A stretch of DNA of 64,000 nucleotides from Paracoccaceae bacterium (GTDB lineage Bacteria > Pseudomonadota > Alphaproteobacteria > Rhodobacterales > Rhodobacteraceae): NCBI GenBank assembly GCA_022448925.1, contig JAKVCP010000012.1:1-64000 (forward strand), in the 5' to 3' direction. Below the pieces are notes generated by a model that was given only the letters and a program-made list of their open reading frames with translations, did no database searches and was not told the DNA's origin. Positions 56,882 through 64,000 of this stretch are shown here, piece after piece. A program made the translations under genes and the position numbers. Positions within the stretch are counted from its first letter, which is position 1. Each line of letters opens with the position of its first letter.

Positions 56882-57640
56882 CTAGTTGCTGCCGCGTCTT
56901 CGCGCCGAGAGCACATCCCACATAAAGATCGGGGCAGAGACGAACATTCGACGCCAAAGGCGTTTTGGCTGTTGAAGCAAACGCGGAAGCCATTCAAACC
57001 CGGTTTTCTGAAAGATCGGATGGGACCGCTTCACATTCCCGACATAGAAATCAAAGACCGCTCCGATTGCGCCGACAAAGCTGACATCCAGTCGATCGCG
57101 AAGGTCACAGATCCACTTTTCCTGTTTCGGGGCGGTCATGCCAACCCACAGCACATCGGCCTTGGCGAGTGCGATGGCTTCGACCATCATCTCTATTTCG
57201 GACGCGTCATAGCTGGGCTTGAAAGGCGGTGACAACGTGCCCGCAAGCGAAACATTCGGGAAATCCTGCGGCAGCTTTTGCCTGATCTTCGCCAGGGTTT
57301 CCTCTGTGCTGCCCAAAAAGAAGACAGATCCCCCCCGACGATCAAGATCTTTCATCACGCCATCAAAGATATCGAAACCTGTGATGCGCTGGGTCATTGG
57401 GCGGTTCAACAAGCGGCCCGCAAGCACAATGCCAATGCCATCAGGCACAAGCCAATCCGCATTTTGAAGGGCCGCGTTGAATTCAGCGTCGGTTTTGGCA
57501 ACTGCATAGGAATGGGGGTTCAAACACGCCATCCATGCACAGGTTCGGTCTTGGCTATCCAAGTGAGCCGAAATCCTGTACACCACAGATTGGGCGGGCT
57601 CAGATTCAACATTGTAATGGAGAATTCTCTGCGTGGTCAT
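56882..57640 (-). CDS. WecG/TagA/CpsF-family glycosyltransferase
   Basis: 252 residues from the ATG at 57640. GT26 family: LNPHSYAVAKTDAEFNAALQ, the catalytic-Asp segment NADWLVPDGIGIVLAGRLL, and the conserved ADVLWVGMTAPKQEKWI near residue 180, with an amphipathic C-terminus (GFEWLPRLLQQPKRLWRRMF) that binds the membrane. Members add ManNAc, ManNAcA or glucose-type sugars to lipid-linked intermediates. Last gene of the minus-strand group. Confidence 0.9.
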   Translation of the reverse strand: MTTQRILHYNVESEPAQSVVYRISAHLDSQDRTCAWMACLNPHSYAVAKTDAEFNAALQNADWLVPDGIGIVLAGRLLNRPMTQRITGFDIFDGVMKDLDRRGGSVFFLGSTEETLAKIRQKLPQDFPNVSLAGTLSPPFKPSYDASEIEMMVEAIALAKADVLWVGMTAPKQEKWICDLRDRLDVSFVGAIGAVFDFYVGNVKRSHPIFQKTGFEWLPRLLQQPKRLWRRMFVSAPIFMWDVLSARRRGSN

Positions 57641-57684
57641 AAGATCGTCTTTCAAAAGCAATTGACTGAATAAGGAGAGTGTAA

Positions 57685-58275
57685 CTACTCAACAGAACCT
57701 GGGATGGACAAAGTGCGAATGCCAGCCCTGTCAAGCGCAGCGAGGTGACGGGCAAAGCATTCATTCTCAAATCTTTGCCGGATAATTTTGGCTGGGTTTC
57801 CTGCCACAATACTGTTTGCTGGCACATCGCGGGTCACAACAGAGCCTGCCGCAACAACAGCCCCTTGACCAATCGACACGCCACTTAAAACAATGCTGCC
57901 GTACCCAATCCAGACATCGCGTTCAACATGAATCACGCGTTGTTCGAAGGGAACCTGAAACCCAGGATCGCGGACAGCGGTCGCATGCCGGATCGGCGTC
58001 CCCAGTTCGTCTATGGCGTGATCATGACGCCCGACGAACGCCACACTGTTCCCCATGATGACAGCATCCGAGATCACGCAATCACTTTCTATTGTGCTGT
58101 CACGGCCGATATAGACATCACGCCCGATGCGCAGAACATCGCGCGCAAAGAAAAAGGTGTTTCGACCAAAGGAAAGTGTGTCCAAACCATCGCAGTCTAG
58201 CCCAAAATAGCGTGCCAAAAGCGCGATGCGACCGCGCTTGACAGAGCGTTTGATGACTGAAATCAGCCGCTTCAT
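57685..58275 (-). CDS. Hexapeptide-repeat acyltransferase (LbH/MaoA-like)
   Basis: 196 residues from the ATG at 58275, which overlaps the stop of the ligase gene by four bases (ATGA). Left-handed beta-helix repeats are visible: [40 protein letters not shown] and [20 protein letters not shown], with the catalytic His probably in VGRHDHAID. Typical of CatB/WcaF-type O-acetyltransferases that decorate polysaccharides. The N-terminal 40 residues are basic and not part of the helix. Confidence 0.88.
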   Translation of the reverse strand: MKRLISVIKRSVKRGRIALLARYFGLDCDGLDTLSFGRNTFFFARDVLRIGRDVYIGRDSTIESDCVISDAVIMGNSVAFVGRHDHAIDELGTPIRHATAVRDPGFQVPFEQRVIHVERDVWIGYGSIVLSGVSIGQGAVVAAGSVVTRDVPANSIVAGNPAKIIRQRFENECFARHLAALDRAGIRTLSIPGSVE

Positions 58276-59585
58276 GACTGCGGCCCCCGATAGCGACAAA
58301 CAAGCAGCGCACGGACAAGAGGACCGATCAGAACCAACTGTGCATAAAAGGGCAAACCATGGGATATAACAAAAGATGAAAGCCAGACATAGGCCGTGAT
58401 GACATACATGATACGTCCCTGTGGATCCCAGCGATATGCCCGATGCAAAGCCCGCGCCAGCACAAAGCAAAATGCCAGATACACTCCCAACCCAATCAGA
58501 CCGGTGGCCGCCAGGGTGTTGAACGCCCCATTGTGTGGCTTTATCGCCATACCTGTATGAATGTAGAATAGATCTCTGCCCTCCTTGACACCATGACCGA
58601 ATATCCACCCGGGGGCTCCATGTGCGTTCAGGTTGTCAATCGCAGTAAAGATAAAGGGCATCCGGGACCGCAGGATCGCATCCAGACCAACCTCTACATC
58701 CTCGCGGTACCCCGCAGCGCCGCCGGCCATTCGCAACAAGAATGCCTGATTTTGTGCCAGGTACGAAATCAACGTGACAGCCGCAATGCCGAGCATGGCA
58801 AGAGCAAGCGATTTGCGGGTTGCTCCGCGTTGAAACAGGACTATCAAAACGATTCCAGCGGCATAAATCAACCAACCGGTGCGTGTGAATGAAGCATACA
58901 CAATGTAGGATCCCAAAAGCATGCCCGACCAGTAAAGCATTTGGTAAGACAGCGTCCTTGGAAACCAAATATGGCCGGCCGCCAATACCAAAGTGGACGT
59001 GTAGAAAATCTTTGATGCCGGCGCGAGTGAAGAGAAAAAGCTGGTGATAGCGCGGCTGTCACTGCCCCACATGGACAGATCCCACGCTGGGTAGAGACTT
59101 TCGAGTCCCAGAACAAAGGGGATCGTCGAGAAGATAAAGAACAACGCAATCTTGAGTGATATGAGGATCATCCGGTTTGCCCATGTTTCCTCTCGCGACA
59201 TCTTTCGCAAGAAATACATGATCAGCACCGGCAGGAAAAAGAACTCCATCAATACGGCAATATTTTCGATCATCCCGTAAGGCATCGTTGTGTAAAACAG
59301 AGCCTTGATCGCAAAGAGCACCGCAAACAGGAACCATACAGGCAAATGGCGCCGTATCATCGTGAAAGACAGAACCAGAATAACGCCGGATTTCCATATC
59401 ACTGAAATTTTGAGAGGCCCTACCGCAAGCGGTTCGACATAAAGCAGCACCCAAAAGAACGCCATCACAAGCAGATCGTTCAGCGACAGGCGAAGAAATA
59501 CGCCAGGCCGATTGATCCCGCGACCTCGTCCCTTGCCACGTCCAATCTGAGGCGAAGCAGCGCCTGTTGCAGCTGTCATCGTCAT
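58272..59585 (-). CDS. O-antigen ligase/polymerase-like membrane protein
   Basis: About 437 residues (ATG at 59585; another at 59579), with ten or more hydrophobic segments and a large periplasmic loop. The loop contains [36 protein letters not shown], which matches the Wzy_C/WaaL signature around the H-N-x-F/L motif. Polymerises or ligates repeat units at the periplasmic face. It precedes and overlaps the acyltransferase. A basic cytoplasmic N-terminus (GRGKGRGRG) is unusual but plausible. Confidence 0.85.
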   Translation of the reverse strand: MTMTAATGAASPQIGRGKGRGRGINRPGVFLRLSLNDLLVMAFFWVLLYVEPLAVGPLKISVIWKSGVILVLSFTMIRRHLPVWFLFAVLFAIKALFYTTMPYGMIENIAVLMEFFFLPVLIMYFLRKMSREETWANRMILISLKIALFFIFSTIPFVLGLESLYPAWDLSMWGSDSRAITSFFSSLAPASKIFYTSTLVLAAGHIWFPRTLSYQMLYWSGMLLGSYIVYASFTRTGWLIYAAGIVLIVLFQRGATRKSLALAMLGIAAVTLISYLAQNQAFLLRMAGGAAGYREDVEVGLDAILRSRMPFIFTAIDNLNAHGAPGWIFGHGVKEGRDLFYIHTGMAIKPHNGAFNTLAATGLIGLGVYLAFCFVLARALHRAYRWDPQGRIMYVITAYVWLSSFVISHGLPFYAQLVLIGPLVRALLVCRYRGPQS

Positions 59586-60018
59586 GCAGCCCACCGTACC
59601 TTCGGCAAAATCCCGCAACCGTAGAACCTATCTTGGACCATTATGGGAAATCCCTCGTGGTTTGCGTTGCAGAAGATATATTCGGCCCCTGGTGCGCCGT
59701 CCATAAAACCACTCTTGGCAACACCGCTTTTGAGTCTTGCACGTGATGAATGCGACATCGTTTGGCGCCGATCAGAGCACGTCCCAGACTGGGCATCACA
59801 GCCACTTTGAACAGAGTTGGCTTCAGCGAGCAGGACAAAGGCCAATGCCATGCAAAATTGGATCGCGCCACCCCACCAGATCTTGTGAACCATGAAGCCG
59901 GCGCCAAACCACCGATGATGCGGCGCCAGCGGATGAAACGGCCCCCCTTTGCAAGCCTTAGTACGATTTGGTCCACAGCAACAGGTTCGCGATGTGATGT
60001 CGGGCATGCGCTGTGTCT
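59586..60018. other. Gap between polysaccharide genes, possible gene remnant
   Basis: 433 bases on the minus-strand polysaccharide run. Frames of 110-146 codons are open on the minus strand but overlap one another, lack ribosome sites and show no family motif, so a decayed gene is possible but not shown. Confidence 0.4.
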
Positions 60019-61245
60019 TCAATTTTTAGACGCTTGCAGCCACTCGTTCGAGATGCGGCGCCACAGGCCTGTCTCAGCGTATTTTTCTTCAACAAGGGCC
60101 AGATTGTACGCCTCAACGTCGGGCAGCTCAGCAGCATCACGAATCCTGCGGGCAAATACGTCAGGATCACGATCCTGAACCACATATCCGTTGACACCAT
60201 CAGCAATGATGTCCGACGCGCCGCTGACGGGGGTCGAGACAATTGGTTTACCAACGGCCAGTTGCTCAAGCATCGCGTTGGAAAACCCCTCGACATGGGA
60301 CCCCACAACACAAACATCAGAGGCCGCCAAAGCTTGCATCAAATCGGGTTTGTTCAACATGCCAAGAAATCTGACGTACTCTTGAATGCCGTCAGCGCGT
60401 ACCCGCGCTTCCAGCTCGGATCTGAGCTCACCATCGCCTGCCAACAGAAAGATCGCCTCTCGGTCGCCCTGGGCCTGTAAATCCTGTCGCAAACGGATAA
60501 AGGACTCCAGCAGCAATGAAATGCCCTTGACCTCGGCCAGTCGTCCGACAAAACACAGGACCAGTGCGCTTGGTGGGATTTTCCAAAGAGCGCGCGCCGC
60601 ATCTTGCGGATAGGGATGGACAACGCTGGTATCCACTGCGGTTGTCAGAGGTTTCACCCGAACGGGTGTTTTCTTTTCCGCCAAGTAGGTGTTGTAGGCT
60701 TCGATCTCTTTGTCCGAGGCCGCCGCATAGGCCTGGCTGACATGTTTGCGCAACGAAGCCGCCTGCAAATGACTGTAAAGGCCTGCAAAGAACTTTGTAA
60801 ACTTAACCTTGCGACCAATGAGCATTGGATTGCCCAATCCGGGATAGTAAAAGCACACGTCCCAGGGAAATTTAATCCGGTTCAAGGCCCACAGAACAGA
60901 ATAGGTGCGCGTTAAAGCCTTATGGATACCCTTCGCCCTCAACGCAGCACGATATTTGTAAACTGCCAGGGCCAAATCCACATTGCTCGACCGTGTCACA
61001 GGTTTTTTCATGCGCTGTGACGTAGCAACGGGAAGGAAGTCGTATTGATGACCGAACATCTCGATCTGTGTCCAATGACCCAGGACATGATCGGGATCTG
61101 ATGTCACACCGACAAGGGCAATGCTGCCTGCAAATCCGCGCATCAGCGATGAGACAACAGTTGCATTTCCAGATCCGAAAATGGGTTTGGTAAAATCGGT
61201 TCCTTCGATCAGAAGAAACGTGGTGGGAACATCATGCTGTGACAT
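60019..61245 (-). CDS. Glycosyltransferase family 4 protein
   Basis: 408 residues, GT-B fold. The C-terminal half has the GT4 donor site: ALVLCFVGRLAEVKGISLLL, FLLAGDGELRSELEARV, and the E-x7-E motif in HVEGFSNAMLEQLAVGKPIV followed by VSTPVSG. It transfers a nucleotide-sugar to the growing glycan with retention of configuration; donor and acceptor unknown. It begins 15 bases after the UDP-sugar dehydrogenase, so the two are probably co-transcribed. Confidence 0.92.
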   Translation of the reverse strand: MSQHDVPTTFLLIEGTDFTKPIFGSGNATVVSSLMRGFAGSIALVGVTSDPDHVLGHWTQIEMFGHQYDFLPVATSQRMKKPVTRSSNVDLALAVYKYRAALRAKGIHKALTRTYSVLWALNRIKFPWDVCFYYPGLGNPMLIGRKVKFTKFFAGLYSHLQAASLRKHVSQAYAAASDKEIEAYNTYLAEKKTPVRVKPLTTAVDTSVVHPYPQDAARALWKIPPSALVLCFVGRLAEVKGISLLLESFIRLRQDLQAQGDREAIFLLAGDGELRSELEARVRADGIQEYVRFLGMLNKPDLMQALAASDVCVVGSHVEGFSNAMLEQLAVGKPIVSTPVSGASDIIADGVNGYVVQDRDPDVFARRIRDAAELPDVEAYNLALVEEKYAETGLWRRISNEWLQASKN

Positions 61246-61260
61246 GTGGTTTGCCCATAT

Positions 61261-62538
61261 CTAAAGCCGAAGGTCCGCATCATCACGACCCAAGGCGGAT
61301 TTCAAATCGAATAAAACAGCACCGTCTTTTCCATAAGCACGCATGTGAGCGGCGCCCAAGTCCACCAGATCTTTGTGAGCCACGGCCAAAATTACGCCAG
61401 CGTATTCACCCGGTGCAGGGGCATCTGTCATTTCAACACCGAATTCTGCATGCGCCTGTTCTGGATCCACCCAAGGATCATGAATATCGACTTGGTACCC
61501 ATAGCTGCGCAATTCATGATAAATATCGATCGCGCGTGTGTTCCGCAGATCGGGACAATTTTCCTTGAAGGTCAAACCCAAAAGCAAAATGCGATTGTCG
61601 AGGCTTGAAAATCCAGCCTTTAACATCGCTTTGACCATCTGGCTGGACACGTAACGGCCCATGCTATCGTTTAGTCGTCGTCCAGCCAGAATGACCTCAG
61701 GATGGTAGCCAACGGCCTCTGCCTTGTGAGTCAGGTAATAGGGATCAACGCCGATACAGTGCCCCCCCACCAGACCAGGGCGGAATGGCAAAAAGTTCCA
61801 CTTGGTTCCTGCAGCTCTCAGAACAGCCTCTGTGTCCAGATCGAGATGGTTGAAGATCAGCGCCAATTCATTGATCAAGGCAATATTCAAATCGCGCTGC
61901 GTGTTTTCAATGACCTTTGCCGCCTCTGCCACGCGAATGCTTTCGGCCTTATGCGTCCCTGCGGTCACAATCGAGGCATAAAGCGCATCCACCTTGTCTG
62001 CCACATCCGGGGTCGAGCCAGATGTCACTTTGGTGATTGTTGTCAATCGGTGCTCTTTATCGCCGGGATTGATCCGTTCCGGACTATATCCACAAAAGAA
62101 ATCGCGGTTAAAGGCAAGACCAGAGACCTGTTCGAGGATCGGAACACAATCTTCCTCTGTTGCGCCAGGATAGACAGTGCTTTCGTAAACGACAATGTCG
62201 CCAGCACTGAGAACCTGACCAACAGTTTCCGATGCTCGTATCAGTGGCGTAAGATCGGGGCGGTGATACTGATCGATTGGTGTGGGAACGGTGACAATGT
62301 AAATGGACGCCTCTCGAAGGTCTTCAATATCTGACGTAAAATCCAAGTGCTCTGCCAAACTCAGATCTTCGGCCGTGACTTCAAGCGATCGGTCCAGCCC
62401 AGATTGCAATTCTTGCAGCCGCGCCAAACTGATATCAAATCCAATGACCTTGCGTTTCTTGCCAAACTCCACCGCAAGAGGCAAACCTACATAACCCAAC
62501 CCGATAACGGCTATGACATCTGAAGAGTGTTCGTTCAT
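61261..62538 (-). CDS. tviB: UDP-N-acetylhexosamine dehydrogenase (TviB/WbpO-like)
   Basis: 425 residues. UDP-glucose/GDP-mannose dehydrogenase family with NAD-binding VIAVIGLGYVGLPLAVEFGK, the YESTVYPGATEEDCVPILE and GYSPERINPGDKEHRL segments characteristic of the Vi/WbpO branch, AEAAKVIENTQRDLNIALIN, and the catalytic Cys in VGGHCIGVDPYYLTHKAEA. The branch oxidises UDP-GalNAc or UDP-GlcNAc to the uronic acid. This makes an acidic sugar likely in the polymer. Normal length. Confidence 0.92.
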   Translation of the reverse strand: MNEHSSDVIAVIGLGYVGLPLAVEFGKKRKVIGFDISLARLQELQSGLDRSLEVTAEDLSLAEHLDFTSDIEDLREASIYIVTVPTPIDQYHRPDLTPLIRASETVGQVLSAGDIVVYESTVYPGATEEDCVPILEQVSGLAFNRDFFCGYSPERINPGDKEHRLTTITKVTSGSTPDVADKVDALYASIVTAGTHKAESIRVAEAAKVIENTQRDLNIALINELALIFNHLDLDTEAVLRAAGTKWNFLPFRPGLVGGHCIGVDPYYLTHKAEAVGYHPEVILAGRRLNDSMGRYVSSQMVKAMLKAGFSSLDNRILLLGLTFKENCPDLRNTRAIDIYHELRSYGYQVDIHDPWVDPEQAHAEFGVEMTDAPAPGEYAGVILAVAHKDLVDLGAAHMRAYGKDGAVLFDLKSALGRDDADLRL

Positions 62539-63668
62539 AAAAATCCAACTTCCATTAAAATTTGGCCAATCCCTCCAACGCAGCTGGCTCAGGCATCAGA
62601 CCATCGGCGTCACCTAACGAATTTATGCTGGTGACAACAAGTGCAACTGCATCCCAACACCTTGTGAGATTTCATAAATCAAACTCAGCACGCCTGAAGA
62701 CGGTATTGCGGATGCACGAAGTCGAAACGGTGTTCGCCAGACGCTCCAATACGGCACTCGCGCTTCGAAACTTAAGCCATGTCAAGCCCGCCGTGTTTGG
62801 TTGCCCAAGACGGCTTCACATCACAATGACAGTCGCCTTACAGGCCAAGCAAACACCTGGCAAAATCAGAAGTGCTGAGCAGAGAGGCCACAGCCTGTGG
62901 TTCATCACTCCGCAGTCAGACTCGCTATATGCCGCGCTATGACCCCGGCTGCCTGACGGGCGTTGTTGTGTAACAGATTCGATCTGCGAAACTGAAAATT
63001 CTGATGTAAAATCGGAGCGGACATCAAAGCAGGAACGCAGTGTTTTCGAGTGCCGATGGCTCGCAAACACGTGGTGTCGGCCCATTTGTTCAGGGCTCGT
63101 TGATGCGCAGATTGCACAGGCTGAACTCCCAATCTGGAAGCCCCTTTTCACTGGAGCTCACGGAGATGAGCGCGCCCTTCATAAAGCCACCTCTGTCATT
63201 CAAAGTGGCAAACGAGGCTTTACATGTCTGCGCGAAGATCAGCGGCTTCAGTGATGGTGAAACGGCAGGCCTGCGGGTCGGGCGAGAACGTGACCGACTG
63301 TTTGCAGAGCGAGACAGACTTGGCATCATTGGTTCTGCCAACGGCACCGGGTTCACCAGTATGGGTGAACTCAGATCAGTGCAGGACGGGGGGGGGAACT
63401 GGGGCCTAAAGCCCAATTCATTCACCGCTGAGATGTCCAAAAAACAGGATGCATAAACATTTCTATATTCCAATAGCGAAAATCGTCTCTACCACAAATA
63501 GCGATCCATACTTTTTACCTGTCTTTATGTGCAAAAATATGGTTTGTTTAACTGCGCGTCCCATTCCGACTACGGCACACTTCGAAAATTTGAAATTTGG
63601 CTTGATTGATACAAAATCTTCGGGACCAAAAGAAACCAACACCAATTTCAGGCCCGCCACCTAAGATC
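62539..63668. other. 1.1-kb non-coding or decayed stretch in the polysaccharide locus
   Basis: No convincing gene. On the minus strand, open pieces follow one another in different frames: a 65-codon frame starting 9 bases after the flippase stop (63660, MAGLKLVLVSFGPEDF), then pieces at 63473-63090 and 63151-62816. This would fit a decayed gene, though I cannot name it. GGGCGTTGTTG at about 62960 resembles the end of some IS5-group elements, with no matching second end found. A run of nine G is at 63388-63396, and GTTCACC/GGTGAAC forms a small hairpin nearby. Confidence 0.45.
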
Positions 63669-64000
63669 TCACTTCGCCACCCAAAGCATACGCATCAAAT
63701 AAAATGTTATTGCACAATAGAATGCAGTTAAAAAGTAAGACAATATTGTTATAAATTGTGTCGCACTCAGATCAAAATAAGCACCCAAATAATAAACGAA
63801 CACAATGCCACTAATCCGAAAGATATTGAAACAAACGAAAAGCATTTTCTTTTCCATCAAGTTTTCGATCTGCAACAAAGGTGCCGATGTGACCTGAAAC
63901 ATCAAAACAAATGAAAATATTTCGGTAAAACGTCCAGCCATCGACCAACGGTCGCCGAAAACGATCGTAAAAATGCTCTCAGCATAGAGACTCAGAAATA
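63669..64000 (-). CDS. Wzx-like polysaccharide flippase, C-terminal fragment
   Basis: The frame is open to the right edge, so the gene starts outside the window. The visible ~110 residues hold three to four hydrophobic helices (FVCFNIFRISGIVFVYYLGA, then ATQFITILSYFLTAFYCAIT) and a periplasmic motif FTIVFGDRWSMAGRFTEIF, where FGxxW-x2-AG is typical of the MOP superfamily flippases (Wzx, RfbX). It would turn lipid-linked repeat units to the periplasm. It is clearly more AT-rich than the rest of the window. Confidence 0.75.
   Translation of the reverse strand, partial: FLSLYAESIFTIVFGDRWSMAGRFTEIFSFVLMFQVTSAPLLQIENLMEKKMLFVCFNIFRISGIVFVYYLGAYFDLSATQFITILSYFLTAFYCAITFYLMRMLWVAK

Noticed and set aside
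62955-62985. Intact insertion sequence end
   Set aside because: A motif resembling an IS5-group end is present but I found no matching second end, target duplication or transposase frame.

Overview
The window looks like a chromosomal segment of a marine alphaproteobacterium of the Rhodobacterales (Roseobacter group). The inference rests on protein families and gene order: glnD-murJ-trpS, a priA/fsa/DUF484/xerC neighbourhood, rnhB next to the orphan methylase ccrM, the division-site ATPase mipZ, a TauE/SafE exporter paired with a TIGR02186 protein, and a compact petABC operon. No 16S or other taxonomic marker is present. I found no tRNA, rRNA, CRISPR array, intact prophage or intact insertion sequence.

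Layout. 1-4.9 kb: end of glnD, murJ, a degenerate phospholipase-D-like gene, a rhomboid that has lost its catalytic residues, and trpS. 5-12.4 kb: a fold-back repeat, a small secreted protein, a large DUF1963 protein, a VOC protein, a class IV aminotransferase, a universal stress protein, a NifU-type Fe-S protein, and tsaB-rimI. 12.5-17.3 kb: a four-gene BMP-family nucleoside ABC transporter with stem-loops between genes. 17.4-26.6 kb: TauE/SafE and TIGR02186, then a long minus-strand run (priA, S49 peptidase, a tiny zinc-ribbon membrane protein, Ca/Na antiporter, SDR, uvrC). 26.6-33.5 kb: fsa, a COG0523 GTPase with a Zur-like site, an epoxide-hydrolase-like enzyme divergent from a WYL regulator across a perfect palindrome, DUF484-xerC, and a GST. 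33.9-38.6 kb: an outer-membrane barrel, petABC and a hemolysin-III-like protein. 38.8-43.8 kb: thiBPQ behind a TPP riboswitch, and aroC. 43.8-48 kb: thioredoxin/CcdA pair, EamA exporter, ccrM, rnhB. 48.1-50.7 kb: two small secreted proteins, a membrane protein with a C-terminal OmpR-type winged helix, and mipZ. 50.8-52.9 kb: a chemoreceptor with a nitrate/nitrite-sensing (NIT) domain broken by two frameshifts. 53.4-64 kb: a polysaccharide locus (initiating sugar transferase, gmd-fcl, WecG/TagA transferase, hexapeptide acyltransferase, O-antigen ligase-like protein, GT4, UDP-sugar dehydrogenase, end of a Wzx-like flippase).

How it fits together. Most of the window is housekeeping. Its accessory part is the polysaccharide locus, which should make UDP-uronic-acid and GDP-L-fucose precursors, start a lipid-linked glycan, extend it and flip it. 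It is interrupted by non-coding or decayed stretches and becomes AT-rich at its right edge. The least explained functional unit is the small secreted protein plus membrane-anchored winged-helix protein at 48.8-49.7 kb. The broken chemoreceptor, degenerate PLD protein and rhomboid pseudoprotease are the clearest departures from family norms.
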